Notes: a model not told the origin generated them from the letters alone. A DNA stretch of 64,000 nucleotides from Clostridia bacterium (GCA_017538255.1 JAFYJD010000012.1:97118-161117); one strand, 5' to 3'. Counted from the first letter of the stretch, positions 24,546 through 35,033 are shown. Made by a program: numbers and translations.

Positions 24546-26900
24546 CTACAGCCCTATCAAATAGGCTGCTGCCCGCGCCACAAGCGCCGCGACCCACGCA
24601 AGCGCGCATTGGAAAACAACAACGCCGTATGCCCATCTTCTGCCGAGTTCGCGCCGTATCGAAGCGATCGCGGCAACACAGGGCGTGTAAAGAAGCGAGA
24701 AAACAAGCAGCGCGATCGCGGAAAGGCGTGTCATAACTGTCGAGATATCCTCGCTGTAAAGGATCTCCATCGTGGAAACAACGCTTTCCTTTGCCATAAA
24801 GCCGCTTATAAGCGATGTGCATATGCGCCAGTCGCCAAGACCTATCGGGCGCATAATCGGTACGAGAAGACCCGCGATCGAAGCAAGCATACTGTCCTTT
24901 GAATCCGAAACAAGGTCAAAATGGAAATCAAAACTTTGAAGCAGCCAAACCACGATCGTAGCGATAAGTATGACGGTGAATGCCTTGGACAGAAAATCCT
25001 TTGCCTTTTCCCATAGCAGTTGGAGCACGTTTTTGATGCCGGGAAGACGATAGTTGGGAAGTTCCATTACAAACGGCGCAGGCTCGCTCTTAAATAGAGT
25101 GGATCTGAAGAGGAACGCTGCAAGGACAGCCATAAGGATGCCGATAACATACAGCGTTATCATCACGATAGCACGGTGCTTAGGAAAGAACGCCGCAACG
25201 AGGAAAGCGTAGATCGGCAGTTTTGCGCTGCAGCTCATAAACGGCGTCAACAGCACGGTCATTTTGCGGTCGCGTTCGCTCGGCAGAGTTCTTGTCGCCA
25301 TAACCGCTGGCACGGTGCATCCGAAGCCTATCAGCATCGGCACTATGCTTCGTCCGGAAAGGCCGATCTTTCGCAGCAATTTATCCATTACAAAAGCGAC
25401 ACGAGCGATGTAGCCGCTGTCCTCGAGTATCGAAAGAAAGAAGAACAGCGTAATGATTATCGGCAGAAAACTCAATACGCTTCCAACGCCCGCAAATATG
25501 CCGTCGGTTATGAGCGAGCGTACGGTTTGATTCACATTTGCGGATATCAGCGCACGTGAAACAAGTTCGGACAGCGCGGTGATCCCGTTTTCGAGCAGCC
25601 CCTGAATGAACGATCCGATAAGATCGAACGACAGATAGAACACAAGCCCCATTATGAGTATGAAAGCGGGGATGGCGGTCAGTTTGCCCGTCAACACACG
25701 GTCTATCTTTTCGCTTCGGATCCGTTCTTTGGTCTCGCGCGGTTTTTTGACGGTTTCCGCACAGACCTTCTTTATGTACGTATAGCGCATATCGGCGATT
25801 GCCGCGCTTCGGTCAAGCTCACGCTCCTTCTCCATTTGCAGTATGATAGACTCGATCATATCCTTTTCGCCGCTATCCAACTGCATCTTGTCGATAATCA
25901 AATGGTCGCTCTCTATGACCTTGGTAGAGGCAAAGCGAAGGGGAAGTGAAGCGGCTTCGGTATGATCCTCGATAAGGTGGCTAATAGCGTGGATGCATCG
26001 GTGCACCGCGCCGCCGTTATCGCTGTCGTCGCAAAAATCCTGCTTAAGCGGTGTTTCCTTGTGCAAAGCAACGTGGATCGCGTGGTCAACGAGTTCGCCT
26101 ACGCCTTCATTTTTTGCGGCGGAGATTGGGATGACGGGCACGCCGAGAAGCGCTTCCATTCGGTTGATGTCAACGGTTCCGCCGTTATTTCTGAGTTCAT
26201 CCATCATATTGAGCGCAACTACCGTCGGAACGCCGAGTTCCAATAACTGCATTGTGAGATACAGATTGCGCTCTATGTTCGTTGCATCGACTATGTTTAT
26301 TATGCCGTCTGGCTTATCGAGCAAAATAAAATCTCGGGACACGATCTCCTCGCTGCTATAAGGGGACATTGAATAGATACCTGGAAGATCGGTAACGACG
26401 GTATTGGGGTAGCCCTTTATCGGACCGTCTTTGCGATCGACGGTAACGCCGGGGAAATTTCCGACGTGCTGATTCGAGCCGGTCAACTGGTTGAATAGTG
26501 TGGTTTTGCCGCAGTTTTGGTTGCCGATCAACGCAAAACGAAGCGTACCCACATCACGCAGGGAAATATCGTCATCGGACTTATGATGTGATTTTCCGTA
26601 CTCGCCGAGGCCGGGATGTGGCGCACTCTTTCTAAGCGGTTTCTTTTGCTTGGATGTTTCCACTCTGGCGGGCTTGTCGACAGGCTCAACGGAAATAAGC
26701 GCGGCGTCGGACAGACGCAGCGTGAGTTTATAATCGTGAATAAGCAGTTCTACGGGATCGCCCATCGGGGCATATTTTACGATGCATACGAGCGCGCCGG
26801 GGATCATACCCATATCAAGAAAATGCTGACGGAGGGCGCCGCAGCCGCCAACTTCGGTTATCGTGCCGTATTCACCGATATTAAGATCTCTCAGTTTCAT
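24546..26900 (-). CDS. feoB: FeoA-FeoB fusion ferrous iron transporter
   Basis: 784-residue Fe(II) importer. Residues 1-75 are a FeoA-like SH3 domain (MKLRDLNIGEYGTI..., LGCG-like GALRQHFLDMGMIPG). A charged linker follows to ~115, then the G-protein domain with G1 GNQNCGKTTLFN, G3 DLPGIYS and G4 NMMD. The transmembrane part follows with the gate motifs GFGCTVPAVMATR and a second Cys-containing TPCVAAI. FeoA is normally a separate small gene; here it is fused. The ATG at 26900 follows GAGG. It sits 24 nt after a hairpin that ends the upstream gene. Confidence 0.94.
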   Translation of the reverse strand: MKLRDLNIGEYGTITEVGGCGALRQHFLDMGMIPGALVCIVKYAPMGDPVELLIHDYKLTLRLSDAALISVEPVDKPARVETSKQKKPLRKSAPHPGLGEYGKSHHKSDDDISLRDVGTLRFALIGNQNCGKTTLFNQLTGSNQHVGNFPGVTVDRKDGPIKGYPNTVVTDLPGIYSMSPYSSEEIVSRDFILLDKPDGIINIVDATNIERNLYLTMQLLELGVPTVVALNMMDELRNNGGTVDINRMEALLGVPVIPISAAKNEGVGELVDHAIHVALHKETPLKQDFCDDSDNGGAVHRCIHAISHLIEDHTEAASLPLRFASTKVIESDHLIIDKMQLDSGEKDMIESIILQMEKERELDRSAAIADMRYTYIKKVCAETVKKPRETKERIRSEKIDRVLTGKLTAIPAFILIMGLVFYLSFDLIGSFIQGLLENGITALSELVSRALISANVNQTVRSLITDGIFAGVGSVLSFLPIIITLFFFLSILEDSGYIARVAFVMDKLLRKIGLSGRSIVPMLIGFGCTVPAVMATRTLPSERDRKMTVLLTPFMSCSAKLPIYAFLVAAFFPKHRAIVMITLYVIGILMAVLAAFLFRSTLFKSEPAPFVMELPNYRLPGIKNVLQLLWEKAKDFLSKAFTVILIATIVVWLLQSFDFHFDLVSDSKDSMLASIAGLLVPIMRPIGLGDWRICTSLISGFMAKESVVSTMEILYSEDISTVMTRLSAIALLVFSLLYTPCVAAIASIRRELGRRWAYGVVVFQCALAWVAALVARAAAYLIGL

Positions 26901-26915
26901 AGTGTTGACCTCAAA

Positions 26916-26954
26916 CAAAAATCACCCGCCGATTAGCGCGGGCTAACAGCGGGT
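26916..26954 (-). terminator. hairpin terminator between the PHP phosphatase and feoB
   Basis: Minus strand ACCCGC / GCGGGT with an inner TTAGC / GCTAA stem, followed by GATTTTTG. It ends the phosphatase transcript or attenuates feoB; the two cannot be separated by eye. Confidence 0.7.
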
Positions 26955-27012
26955 AGATGATAGCACATATATTAAGCGTTGTCAACACGGGAAAGTATAG
27001 TGCCCAAGAAAG

Positions 27013-27816
27013 TCAAATGCCCCAGTACTCCTCGTCGGTCATAAAACGGTTTGCCGAAGGTGATTGCCGTCCTGACGAGTTCTGTCCTCTAAACAGCATA
27101 CTGCGGTTTTCCAGCACGCGGGCCGGATTGATCTCAAGCAAAAGATCAGCATAATTGCTTGAGTAATTGAAAGCAACAAACTTTGCAGCGTCGCGCATAT
27201 CTGGCACGCGTGAAAAAGCGTCGTGCGCGTCGCTCGCCGCAAGTTGAACTGCGCCGCTGTCAAGCAGTTCGATCGCGGTGCGGCGGCATGATGAGCCGAA
27301 ATCGCCCGTGATGCTTGCTGTATCGAGTTGCAGCGCACAGCCCATATCCACCATATCCATAAGCGGGCGAATACTGTCGTGTGCGAAATAATAACGCTCG
27401 GGATGAGCGATTATCGGTCTTACGCCGCGCCTTATCATCGAGCGAAGGGTATCGCGCAGAAAGCCCGGATCCTCATCAAAAGCACATTCGACGAGCATAT
27501 AGTTTGATCTCGACATATAGACGAGAAGCCCTTTTTCAAGCAGATCGATTGTCGATGATGCGGCATAGACCTCCATACCGCGATGTATATTGAGCCTTGA
27601 ATCCGTTGCATCGGAAACAAGCGTCCTTATATTTTTGAACGCACGGTCGAGATCATCGCCCGCGTAGTTGTCAAAACTGCCGGGCACGCAATGCGGCGTT
27701 GCGATTATATCCGTGATCCCTGCCGAGACCGCTATATGTGCCATCTCAAGCGTTGTTTCGATCGAATCCGATCCATCGTCAAGCCCAAATATGATATGAC
27801 AATGAGTATCTATCAT
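27013..27816 (-). CDS. CpsB/YwqE-type PHP-domain tyrosine-protein phosphatase
   Basis: 267 residues, PHP metal-dependent hydrolase fold. Metal ligands are visible in MIDTHCHIIFGLDDGS (residues 1-16), ATPHCVPG, the HRGMEVYA glutamate, IIAHPERY and AASDAHD. Close relatives (CpsB, YwqE, Wzb-like) dephosphorylate tyrosine kinases that control capsule export. No kinase or capsule gene is nearby, so the substrate is unknown. ATG 27816 is preceded by TTTGGAGG. Confidence 0.88.
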   Translation of the reverse strand: MIDTHCHIIFGLDDGSDSIETTLEMAHIAVSAGITDIIATPHCVPGSFDNYAGDDLDRAFKNIRTLVSDATDSRLNIHRGMEVYAASSTIDLLEKGLLVYMSRSNYMLVECAFDEDPGFLRDTLRSMIRRGVRPIIAHPERYYFAHDSIRPLMDMVDMGCALQLDTASITGDFGSSCRRTAIELLDSGAVQLAASDAHDAFSRVPDMRDAAKFVAFNYSSNYADLLLEINPARVLENRSMLFRGQNSSGRQSPSANRFMTDEEYWGI

Positions 27817-27967
27817 TCTGCCTCCAAAGCCGCCCAAATAACCGAGAAATACCGCAACAAAACGGAGAAAGCCATTGGCGGACACATTGTGGTTGATTAT
27901 AACATCATTTTTAGGATTTATCAATGCCCCCGAAAATAAATCGTGTCGTTTTTTGTCCTATTCGGCA

Positions 27968-27996
27968 TTGCCAAGCGTTCATATATGTAGTATAAT
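27968..27996 (+). promoter_or_regulatory. sigma-A promoter of the miaB-mutS-mutL-miaA unit
   Basis: TTGCCA, 17 nt, TATAAT, 32 nt upstream of the miaB start. Confidence 0.75.
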
Positions 27997-28028
27997 GATA
28001 CGATCAAAATACAAAGGAATCAAGTATT

Positions 28029-29423
28029 GTGAATAACGAACTTCAACATATCTATGAACTCGGTGAAGGCCTTGAAACGCTTGACAGAATTAAGGCGAGA
28101 ATAGATGGGCTTAACCTTCGGTATTTTATAGAAACATACGGCTGCCAAATGAATGAGCACGACTCCGAAAAGATAGCGGGTATGCTTGTTCGCGCGGGCT
28201 ACACAAAAGCCGAAACCAAGCAGGATGCGGATCTGATCCTTTTCAACACCTGCTGTGTTCGAGAACACGCCGAAAAGCGCACTTTCGGAAATGTCGGCTT
28301 TATAAAAGAACTGAAGCAGATCAACCCTCGCCTTATACTCGGCGTATGCGGCTGTATGATGCAACAAAGAGAGGTCGCTAACAGACTCTTTGCAAGATTC
28401 CCATTCGTTGACCTTATCTTCGGAACTCACGAACTCAAAAACTTTCCCGCTATGCTCGAAAACTGCCTTGATAAAAAGCGCGTATTTAATGTATCCGATT
28501 CCGACGGTGAAGTGATAGAGGGTCTGCCCGTTGAGCGCAATGCAGGTTTTTCAACTTTTGTGAACATAATGTACGGCTGCAACAATTTCTGCACCTACTG
28601 CATCGTGCCGTATGTGCGCGGCAGGGAACGGTCAAGAAAACCTGAGGATATCCTTAACGAAGTTCGCTCCGTAGTAGCAGGCGGATACTCCGAGGTTACG
28701 CTGCTCGGGCAGAATGTCAACTCATACAGTTGCGACGGGATGGATTTTCCCCGGCTGCTTACGCTTATCAGCAATGAAGTTCCCGAACTCAAACGCTTAC
28801 GCTTTATGACTTCCCATCCGAAGGATCTTTCGCCCGAACTGATCATGGCAATGGCTCAGCTCGATAATGTTTGCAAGCATATACATCTTCCCGTGCAGTC
28901 GGGAAGCGACAGTATCCTCAAAAAGATGAACAGACGCTATACGACGGCGGATTATCTTAAAATAGTTGACGAACTGCGCCAAAATGTTCCTTTTGTCGAG
29001 ATAACCACCGACATCATTGTGGGGTTCCCGGGAGAAACCGAAGAAGATTTTCAAGCGACGCTTGATCTTGTCAAAAAGGTCGGATACAGCAACGCATACA
29101 CATTTGCTTACTCTCCGCGCGAGGGTACCGTCGCCGCAAGGATGGAGGATCAAATACCCGATGAAGAGAAAAAGCGCAGGCTAAATAAACTCAATGCCGT
29201 TCTTGCCGAAACTATACCGGAGAACAACGAAAAGTATATCGGCTATTCCGGCGAGATACTCGTTGAAGGAGTCGATCATAGGGGAGAGCCCCTTTTGTTC
29301 GGCAAACTTTCCAATTTCAAAATGGTCTATGTTGAGGGCGACGAAAGCCTTGTCGGCTCGTTTGTAGATATCAAGGTCGACGGCTTCAGATTCAATTCGC
29401 TCTTTGGGCATATCGCCAATTAA
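28029..29423 (+). CDS. miaB: tRNA-2-methylthio-N6-dimethylallyladenosine synthase MiaB
   Basis: Radical-SAM methylthiotransferase converting i6A37 to ms2i6A37 in tRNA. 464 residues. The N-terminal cluster cysteines are in TYGCQMN, NTCCVRE and GVCGCMMQ. The radical-SAM cluster is C-x3-C-x2-C in CNNFCTYCIVPYVRGRERSR, and a C-terminal TRAM domain closes the protein. GTG start with an AAGGAA site upstream. First gene of a transcript that also carries mutS, mutL and miaA. Confidence 0.96.
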   Translation: MNNELQHIYELGEGLETLDRIKARIDGLNLRYFIETYGCQMNEHDSEKIAGMLVRAGYTKAETKQDADLILFNTCCVREHAEKRTFGNVGFIKELKQINPRLILGVCGCMMQQREVANRLFARFPFVDLIFGTHELKNFPAMLENCLDKKRVFNVSDSDGEVIEGLPVERNAGFSTFVNIMYGCNNFCTYCIVPYVRGRERSRKPEDILNEVRSVVAGGYSEVTLLGQNVNSYSCDGMDFPRLLTLISNEVPELKRLRFMTSHPKDLSPELIMAMAQLDNVCKHIHLPVQSGSDSILKKMNRRYTTADYLKIVDELRQNVPFVEITTDIIVGFPGETEEDFQATLDLVKKVGYSNAYTFAYSPREGTVAARMEDQIPDEEKKRRLNKLNAVLAETIPENNEKYIGYSGEILVEGVDHRGEPLLFGKLSNFKMVYVEGDESLVGSFVDIKVDGFRFNSLFGHIAN

Positions 29424-29432
29424 GGGGGATAT

Positions 29433-32069
29433 ATGGCAAGCCTTACTCCGATGATGCGTCAGTATCTCGAACTGAAAGAAAAATACAACGACTGTCTGCT
29501 GTTCTATCGTCTCGGCGACTTTTACGAGATGTTCTTTGACGATGCCGTTACTGGATCTAAGGAACTTGAACTCACCCTGACGGGACGCGATTGCGGACTG
29601 CCCGAGCGCGCGCCTATGTGCGGCGTGCCTTACCACTCGGTAAATACATATATAACGCGTCTCATAAACAAGGGCTACAAGGTTGCGATATGTGAGCAGT
29701 TGACGGACCCCGCACTTTCAAACGGACTTGTGGAAAGGGATGTCATTCGCGTTATCACTCCGGGCACCGTTATAGAGGAACAGATGCTCGACGAAAAGGC
29801 GAACAACTACATAGCCGCCGTCAATGCCGCAAAGAGCGGCGCCACGCAAAAATATTGTTTTGCCTATTGCGATGTTTCCACGGGTGAGTTCAACTATCTG
29901 GTAGTTGACGGAAAGAACGCCGCAAGTGAACTCTATAACGAAATTGCGCGTGTTTCACCACGCGAGATGATCTTATCCGCTTCCGTGCTTGAGAACGAAC
30001 TTCTTGCAAAGCGCATAAAAAGTAAGTTTTATGTCGAACAGATTGATGATCGCGTATTCGAGATTTCACGCGCTCAAAAACAAATGATCGAGCATTTTGG
30101 TGTTTCGACGCTGTCTGGCTTCGGCATCCGCGACGGCTCGTTTGATGTTACCTCTCCCGGCGCACTTATGAGTTATCTTGTCGACACCCAAAAGAACGCG
30201 CTGGCGCATATAAAGCGCATCGGCAGGATCGTATGCAGCGAGTATATGAGTTTGGACGCCGCGACAAGGCATAATCTTGAGATAACCGAACCGATACGTT
30301 ATGACGGGAGCAAAAAGCATACGCTTCTCGGCATTCTCGACAAGACCAGAACTTCGATGGGCGGCAGACTTTTGAGGCGGTGGGTCGAGCATCCGCTTCA
30401 ACTTGAAAGCGCGATAAACGAGCGGCTTGACGCCGTCGATTCTATAGTCATATCAAATAACGAACGTGAGGTGCTTGGCGACTGCCTGTCCAAAGTTTAC
30501 GATATTGAACGCCTTTCAAGCAGGATCGCATACGGCACAGTAAGTCCGCGCGACTGCCTTGCGCTTATGAACACGCTTTCGATCGTGCCGAACATTATTT
30601 TGATAACGCTCTGTTTCAAACGCGCAAGAACAAACTTTATAGCCGATAATCTCGACCCGATGGAGTCGCTAGTAAAACTCCTATCGTCAGCGATTTCGCC
30701 CGATGCGCCTATCGCCGTGAAGGACGGAGGCATAATCAGATCCGGCTATAACGCCGAGGTCGATGAACTGCGCGATCTTGCGGAAAACGGCAAAAAATGG
30801 ATCGATGATTTTGAGGCGGCTGAGAAGGAACGCACGGGTATAAAGACGCTTAAAGTCGGTTATAACCGCGTGTTCGGGTACTATATCGAGGTGTCAAAAT
30901 CCTTTATCGGCAGCGTTCCTTACGAGTATCAGCGCAAGCAGACGCTTGCCAATGCCGAAAGGTACATCACGCCCCAACTCAAGGATACCGAAGAAAAACT
31001 TTTGAGCGCTAAAGAACGACTTGTTTCGCTTGAATACGAACTGTTTAACGATATACGCGAACAACTTGTTAAGTCTATCGACAAACTCAAAAAGAATGCC
31101 GAACTCATCTCCGAACTCGACGCTATTTATTCGCTTGCCCGCGTTGCGGCGGCAAACAATTACTGCCGCCCACAGATCAATACACGCGGCAAGATCAGCA
31201 TTCAGGACGGCAGGCATCCGGTTGTTGAAGCGAGCGTCAAGGATGCGTTTATCCCGAACTCTACCGAGATGAATATGTCCAACGACCGAGTCATAATACT
31301 GACTGGACCAAATATGGCAGGCAAGAGCACCTATATGCGGCAAGTCGCTTTGATTACGCTTATGGCACATATAGGCTCGTTCGTTCCCGCAAAGAGCGCA
31401 AACATATGTATAACCGACCGCATATTCACAAGGGTCGGCGCATCCGATAATCTTTCGACCGGTCAGAGCACCTTTATGGTCGAGATGAGCGAGATGGCAA
31501 ACATCATCAACAACGCAACAAAGCGCAGTCTTCTGATCCTCGATGAGATAGGTCGCGGCACAAGCACATTTGATGGGCTGAGCATTGCATGGTCGGTCAT
31601 AGAGTACATCGCAGATACTTACAAATGCGGCGCAAAGGCGCTTTTTGCTACGCATTATCACGAATTGACCGAACTTGAAGGCAAACTCGACGGCATAAAG
31701 AACTTCAGGATTTCCGTAAAGGAGATGGGGGATACCATCATATTCCTTCGCAAGATAGTTCGCGGCGGTGCAGACAAAAGTTTCGGCATCCAGGTCGCCA
31801 AACTCGCGGGGCTCCCGGACACGCTCATCGAGCGCGCAAAGAAGATCCTTGAGGAACTCGAATCTTCCGATGTAACCAAAGCAGCTTCGCGTGTTGCGCC
31901 TAACATCGACTCCGAACAGATCAGCCTGCTTGGCGCTTCCGCCGGAACTTCGGATGGCGCAGAAGCTATTGTTGATGATCTCAAAAAAATGGATGTTGAG
32001 CGTATGACTCCAATGGAGGCGCTCGCCAAACTCTATGAAATAAGCACGAGAGCGAAGATGACCAAATGA
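29433..32069 (+). CDS. mutS: DNA mismatch repair protein MutS
   Basis: Recognises mismatches and small loops. 878 residues, full length. The mismatch-reading Phe-x-Glu is in LGDFYEMFFDDA near residue 30. The ATPase has Walker A TGPNMAGKSTYMRQ, Walker B LLILDEIGRGTSTFDG and the composite-site motif GVSDNLSTGQSTFMVEM-like (ASDNLSTGQSTFMVEMSEM). ATG with AAGGGGG upstream, ten bases after miaB. Confidence 0.97.
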   Translation: MASLTPMMRQYLELKEKYNDCLLFYRLGDFYEMFFDDAVTGSKELELTLTGRDCGLPERAPMCGVPYHSVNTYITRLINKGYKVAICEQLTDPALSNGLVERDVIRVITPGTVIEEQMLDEKANNYIAAVNAAKSGATQKYCFAYCDVSTGEFNYLVVDGKNAASELYNEIARVSPREMILSASVLENELLAKRIKSKFYVEQIDDRVFEISRAQKQMIEHFGVSTLSGFGIRDGSFDVTSPGALMSYLVDTQKNALAHIKRIGRIVCSEYMSLDAATRHNLEITEPIRYDGSKKHTLLGILDKTRTSMGGRLLRRWVEHPLQLESAINERLDAVDSIVISNNEREVLGDCLSKVYDIERLSSRIAYGTVSPRDCLALMNTLSIVPNIILITLCFKRARTNFIADNLDPMESLVKLLSSAISPDAPIAVKDGGIIRSGYNAEVDELRDLAENGKKWIDDFEAAEKERTGIKTLKVGYNRVFGYYIEVSKSFIGSVPYEYQRKQTLANAERYITPQLKDTEEKLLSAKERLVSLEYELFNDIREQLVKSIDKLKKNAELISELDAIYSLARVAAANNYCRPQINTRGKISIQDGRHPVVEASVKDAFIPNSTEMNMSNDRVIILTGPNMAGKSTYMRQVALITLMAHIGSFVPAKSANICITDRIFTRVGASDNLSTGQSTFMVEMSEMANIINNATKRSLLILDEIGRGTSTFDGLSIAWSVIEYIADTYKCGAKALFATHYHELTELEGKLDGIKNFRISVKEMGDTIIFLRKIVRGGADKSFGIQVAKLAGLPDTLIERAKKILEELESSDVTKAASRVAPNIDSEQISLLGASAGTSDGAEAIVDDLKKMDVERMTPMEALAKLYEISTRAKMTK

Positions 32070-34069
32070 AAAGAATTATTGTATTAGAACCGAATATCGC
32101 AAACAAGATCGCGGCAGGCGAGGTTGTCGAGCGCCCTGCAAGCATCGTTAAGGAATTGATCGAGAACGCTCTTGATTCGGGCGCGACTGCAATTACCGTT
32201 GAGTTTAGAGGCGGGGGCGTTGACTATATACGCATAACCGACAACGGCTCCGGTATAATTGACGAAGACGTTGAGCGTGCATTTATGCGCCACGCAACAA
32301 GCAAACTCGCGACAGCCGCCGACCTTGAATGCATCAACAGTTTCGGCTTCAGGGGCGAAGCGCTTGCTTCAATAGCGGCAGTTTCAAAAGTTGTTATGCG
32401 CACACGCACAGCGGACAGCGATTACGGTACGCTGCTTCGTATCGACGGCGGAAAGGTCATAACACATGAGCCCTGCGCCTGCACACTCGGCACGTCCATC
32501 GAAGTTTCGGATCTGTTCTACAATGTGCCTGCGAGGCTTAAGTTTATAAAGAGCCAACGCGCAGAAGCTGCGATGATAACCGACTATGTTTCCCGGATAA
32601 TGCTCGCAAACCCCGACATATCAATCAAACTTATAAACACAGGCAGTACCGTGCTTCACTCCTACGGCGACGGCGTGCTTTCAAATACGATTTTCTCCGT
32701 ATACGGAAGCAGCGTGTTCGCCTCTCTCTATAAGGTCGATTACGATGACGGTTATATTGGCATATCCGGTTATGTTGGCGGTGAACTCATTGCGCGAAGC
32801 AATCGGCTGCAACAGTCCTGTTTTGTCAATCATCGCTACATAAAATCCTCGCTTATAAGCAATGCTGTGCAGCGCGCTTTCCTGACCAGGCTGATGAATC
32901 ACAGATTCCCTTTCTTTGTGCTTGATATTCTGATTTCCGGCCGTGAGATCGACGTTAACGTTCATCCGAACAAACTCTCGATTCGCTTCTCGAATGAGAG
33001 CCGAGTCGTATCGGCAGTCGCCAAGGCGATAGGGGACGCGCTGAAGAGCGAGCCGGTTAAGCATGTCGATAAACTCCTCAGCACACACATCCAAAGCGAA
33101 CGCACAGAATCCACATCGGCTCCCAAAGCGGCAGCATTGGCAGAAATGGATAAATCGAGTTCCGATTATGTTGCTTACACTCCCGTTCATAAAAAGCCGG
33201 TTATTTCCGAGATAGAGACCGAAGTTCGCGATATCTTCTCAAGCGCAAATTCCGTGAATTGCTCTGACAATATCTCTGAAAAAACAAATTCTGACATCAC
33301 ACCGTCGAATTTGCTTTTGCACGACAGCGTCGCCGAAACATTTCCGGCTTTCACGCCCGATTACGGCAAAAACAGGCTGCGTATCGATTCAGCCAAGCAA
33401 TCAACCTATGAACAGGGAGCGGATAAGATACCAGTATACAGCGTTTCCGATAAATCCGAAAATAAGGTCAATGTGCCCGCTCCTCAGCAGATAGAACTCG
33501 ATACAGATCAAGCGCGTATAATCGGCGCCGCTTTCGATAGTTATGTCATCGTTCAGCAAGGCGATTCCGTCTATTTCATAGACCAACACGCAGCGCACGA
33601 GCGCATACTGTATGAAAGACTTATATCGGGCAGTATGAAGTTCGATTCACAGATCCTCGCGCTACCGCTCACGCTTCGGCTCGATCCCGTTTCATATGAT
33701 TGTGTCGTCAGATATACGGAGCGATTCGCCGAGTTCGGATACGTGCTTGAATGCAATGGCGGCGTTATCACGGTATACGAAGTGCCTAGCATCGTAAACA
33801 CCTCTGCCGAAAGATTTCTGCTCGATGCGATCGACGCGCTTATGGATTATTCCGACACCGCTGAAGTCGATCTCATCCGCGAGCGCATAATCAAACTTTC
33901 CTGCAAACGGGCCGTGAAAGCGGGGGATATGCTTGAAGTACGTCAATACAAGGCGATTGTCGACGCGTACGCTACTGGCGAAGTGCCTATGACCTGTCCG
34001 CACGGCCGGCCGGTCATAGTGAAGATTTCGAAGACCGATCTTGAAAAGATGTTCAAAAGGATAGTATGA
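32066..34069 (+). CDS. mutL: DNA mismatch repair protein MutL with endonuclease motif
   Basis: Couples mismatch recognition to strand removal. 667 residues. The N-terminal GHKL ATPase has ENALDSGA, DNGSGI and the FGFRGEALASI lid. A polar linker runs over ~340-480. The C-terminal domain holds DQHAAHERILYE, a match to the DQHA-x2-E-x4-E metal site of nicking MutL proteins, plus CPHGRPV. So it is the endonuclease type used by bacteria without MutH. Overlaps mutS by ATGA. Confidence 0.97.
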   Translation: MKRIIVLEPNIANKIAAGEVVERPASIVKELIENALDSGATAITVEFRGGGVDYIRITDNGSGIIDEDVERAFMRHATSKLATAADLECINSFGFRGEALASIAAVSKVVMRTRTADSDYGTLLRIDGGKVITHEPCACTLGTSIEVSDLFYNVPARLKFIKSQRAEAAMITDYVSRIMLANPDISIKLINTGSTVLHSYGDGVLSNTIFSVYGSSVFASLYKVDYDDGYIGISGYVGGELIARSNRLQQSCFVNHRYIKSSLISNAVQRAFLTRLMNHRFPFFVLDILISGREIDVNVHPNKLSIRFSNESRVVSAVAKAIGDALKSEPVKHVDKLLSTHIQSERTESTSAPKAAALAEMDKSSSDYVAYTPVHKKPVISEIETEVRDIFSSANSVNCSDNISEKTNSDITPSNLLLHDSVAETFPAFTPDYGKNRLRIDSAKQSTYEQGADKIPVYSVSDKSENKVNVPAPQQIELDTDQARIIGAAFDSYVIVQQGDSVYFIDQHAAHERILYERLISGSMKFDSQILALPLTLRLDPVSYDCVVRYTERFAEFGYVLECNGGVITVYEVPSIVNTSAERFLLDAIDALMDYSDTAEVDLIRERIIKLSCKRAVKAGDMLEVRQYKAIVDAYATGEVPMTCPHGRPVIVKISKTDLEKMFKRIV

Positions 34070-35025
34070 GCGAAAGACCCGTGCAAAAACCTTATGTTTA
34101 TTTCATCGTAGGCCCAACGGCAAGCGGCAAGACCGCCGTTTCGATAGATATAGCAGAGCGAATAAATGCCGAGATAATCTCCGCAGATTCAATCCAAATC
34201 TACAAGGATCTTGATATCGGCTCCGCAAAACCTTCGCCGGATGAACTGCGGCGCATACGCCATCACCTTGTAGATTTTGTCGATGTATCCGATACGAGAT
34301 TCAACGTCGCAAAATATCGCAAAGACGCGCTTGACGCGATCTTTGATATTACCGGCAGGGGCAAGCGCGCGCTTGTGGTCGGCGGAACGGGTCTATATGT
34401 TAACTCTCTTGTATTCCCTCTGGATTTTTCCGCAGCGCCGCCCGATGACAAACTGCGTCGAAAGCTCACCGAACTCGAACAAAATAAGCCCGGCACCCTC
34501 CATCGTATGCTGTATGATATCGATCCGAAAACCGCAGATCGCCTCCATAGCAACGATACAAAGCGAATCATACGTGCAATAGAGATATACGAGCAGACAG
34601 GGAAGCGCCCGTCGGATTCCGTAGGCGATTTTTCCAATTCTCGCGGCGAAGATATCCCGATAAACCCAATAATTGTCGGCATAAACACCGATAGACCAGC
34701 CCTCTATAAGCGTATTGAGATCCGTGTTGACAGGATGCTTGAATCCGGACTTTTGGATGAAGTTGACCGACTCGTTGAGCGCGGTATCGATCCGTCCGTA
34801 CCTGCTCTTCAGGGGCTTGGATACAAACAGCTTTTGATGTATCGGCGTGGCGAATTGACCTATGAAGAAGCGGTTGAACTCATCAAACGCGACACCAGAA
34901 GATTTGCAAAGCGCCAGATCAGTTGGTTTAAACGGGACGCGCGCATCCGCTGGCTCGATCCAGCGCAATACGTCGACATTGCAGACACAATATGCGATCA
35001 TTTTATGACGAATACAACCAATTAA
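34066..35025 (+). CDS. miaA: tRNA dimethylallyltransferase MiaA
   Basis: Adds the isopentenyl group to A37 of UNN-reading tRNAs, the substrate of MiaB. 319 residues. The P-loop GPTASGKTAVS is near residue 15, followed by the SADSIQIYK segment, GGTGLYV and a late RRFAKRQISWFKRD. Overlaps mutL by ATGA, so MiaA and MiaB bracket the mismatch-repair pair on one transcript. Confidence 0.96.
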   Translation: MSERPVQKPYVYFIVGPTASGKTAVSIDIAERINAEIISADSIQIYKDLDIGSAKPSPDELRRIRHHLVDFVDVSDTRFNVAKYRKDALDAIFDITGRGKRALVVGGTGLYVNSLVFPLDFSAAPPDDKLRRKLTELEQNKPGTLHRMLYDIDPKTADRLHSNDTKRIIRAIEIYEQTGKRPSDSVGDFSNSRGEDIPINPIIVGINTDRPALYKRIEIRVDRMLESGLLDEVDRLVERGIDPSVPALQGLGYKQLLMYRRGELTYEEAVELIKRDTRRFAKRQISWFKRDARIRWLDPAQYVDIADTICDHFMTNTTN

Positions 35026-35033
35026 GGTGGAAT

